Source: JBJSXF01 sp046086225
GTDB taxonomy: Bacteria; Actinomycetota; Acidimicrobiia; IMCC26256; PALSA-610
DNA length: 6,797 bases
Direction of reading: 5' to 3'
Assembly: GCA_046086225.1 (NCBI GenBank)
Contig: JBJSXF010000175.1
Span: forward strand, 1 to 6,797
Position numbers and translations under genes: made by a program. Positions within the stretch are counted from its first letter, which is position 1. Each line of letters begins with the position of its first letter. Below are positions 6,381 to 6,797 of this stretch, one piece after another. The notes under the pieces are model-generated. The model made no database searches, was not told the DNA's origin, and saw only the letters and a program-made list of their open reading frames with translations.

Positions 6381-6797
6381 GTGACCCTCGAGCGCATGTG
6401 GGCGGGCTGGCGGGCCGAGTACCTGGCGACTCCGGCGTTCGGCCGTACCGACCTCGGGTGCATCCTCTGCCGGCTCGTGGCCGCCGAGGACGATGCCGCG
6501 GCCCTCATGCTCGAGCGCACCGACCTCACGATCACCGTGATGAACCTCTACCCGTACGGCTCGGGGCACGTCATGGTCTCGCCCCGGCGCCACGTAGCGG
6601 GCTTCCTCGAGTGCACCGCCGAGGAGTACCGGGCCGTCGCCGATGCGCAGCTCAGGGCTCTGCGGGCGATCGGCGCCGCGTACGCGCCCGAGGGCGTCAA
6701 CGTCGGGGCGAACCTCGGGCGGGCGGCGGGGGCCGGGGTGCCCGATCACCTCCACGTGCACGTCGTGCCCCGCTGGAGCGGCGACACCAACTTCATG
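6381..6797 (+). CDS. HIT-family hydrolase, Ap4A phosphorylase-like (3' partial)
   Basis: This is a histidine triad protein that probably cleaves diadenosine polyphosphates such as Ap4A, a side product of aminoacyl-tRNA synthetases. The frame is open to the end of the window, giving 139 residues; relatives have roughly 170-195, so a C-terminal tail is missing. The HIT motif HLHVHVV places histidines at 123, 125 and 127, the central one being the expected nucleophile. It is preceded by NVGANLGRAAGAG and followed by PRWSGDTNFM, as in actinobacterial members. C27 and C30 (CILC) with nearby histidines (H63, H71) suggest the structural zinc site found in some HIT proteins. The N terminus MTLERMWAGWRAEYL, read from GTG, is typical for the group. 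The order thrS-HIT matches M. tuberculosis Rv2614c-Rv2613c, and Rv2613c is reported as an Ap4A phosphorylase. The precise substrate, and hydrolase versus phosphorylase, cannot be told from this fragment. Confidence 0.9.
   Translation, partial: MTLERMWAGWRAEYLATPAFGRTDLGCILCRLVAAEDDAAALMLERTDLTITVMNLYPYGSGHVMVSPRRHVAGFLECTAEEYRAVADAQLRALRAIGAAYAPEGVNVGANLGRAAGAGVPDHLHVHVVPRWSGDTNFM

Noticed and set aside
5276..6535. A 419-codon minus-strand open frame opposite thrS and the HIT gene
   Set aside because: It shows the same GC-driven shadow pattern. The + strand here has the full ThrRS motifs and the start of a HIT protein.
6345..6761. A 138-codon minus-strand open frame over the HIT gene
   Set aside because: The + strand frame encodes HLHVHVV and the rest of a HIT protein, so the minus-strand frame is a shadow.
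1..6797. A new defence, mobile or biosynthetic system
   Set aside because: All coding space is filled by intact or edge-cut housekeeping genes. I saw no transposase, integrase, CRISPR repeat, tRNA attachment site or unknown gene of credible length.

Overview
The window is a fully occupied stretch of a high-GC bacterial chromosome. Every gene is on the + strand and the gaps are short (48, 21, 61 and 7 bases). In order it holds the 3' two thirds of dnaE (replicative DNA polymerase III alpha subunit), an F420-dependent NADP reductase (npdG type), a cysteine ligase of the CysS/MshC superfamily that looks mostly like MshC (mycothiol synthesis), thrS (threonyl-tRNA synthetase), and the 5' part of a HIT-family dinucleotide hydrolase/phosphorylase gene.

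The organism is most likely an actinobacterium. The evidence is the very GC-rich third codon positions, an F420 enzyme, an MshC-like ligase, a ThrRS with actinobacterial-type signatures around motif 2, and the order thrS then HIT gene, which recalls Mycobacterium tuberculosis Rv2614c-Rv2613c. A deep actinobacterial branch such as Acidimicrobiia fits the intermediate CysS/MshC signatures and the style of the start regions. That placement is inference, not proof.

Region by region: bases 1-2361 encode the polymerase, cut by the window edge so that the PHP domain and the first part of the palm are missing. Bases 2362-2409 carry small palindromes, a 7-base tandem repeat and a -10-like hexamer just before npdG. 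npdG (2410-3063) and the cysteine ligase (3085-4290) form a redox-cofactor pair: one moves electrons between F420 and NADP, the other probably adds cysteine during mycothiol synthesis. Bases 4291-4351 hold an imperfect hairpin followed by another -10-like hexamer before thrS (4352-6373). The HIT gene follows 7 bases later with a GAGG ribosome binding site and a GTG start, and runs off the window.

The most notable non-coding pattern concerns npdG, mshC and thrS. Each has a GGTAnnnT element ending 7, 7 and 9 bases before its ATG and no convincing Shine-Dalgarno sequence, which is what leaderless transcripts would look like. The HIT gene, by contrast, has a Shine-Dalgarno-like site and no such element, as expected for a gene translated from inside the thrS transcript.

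I found no mobile element, CRISPR array, tRNA, rRNA or defence system, and nothing that amounts to a new biological system. This is a conserved housekeeping region. The points worth a second look are the start-region architecture and the exact identity of the cysteine ligase.
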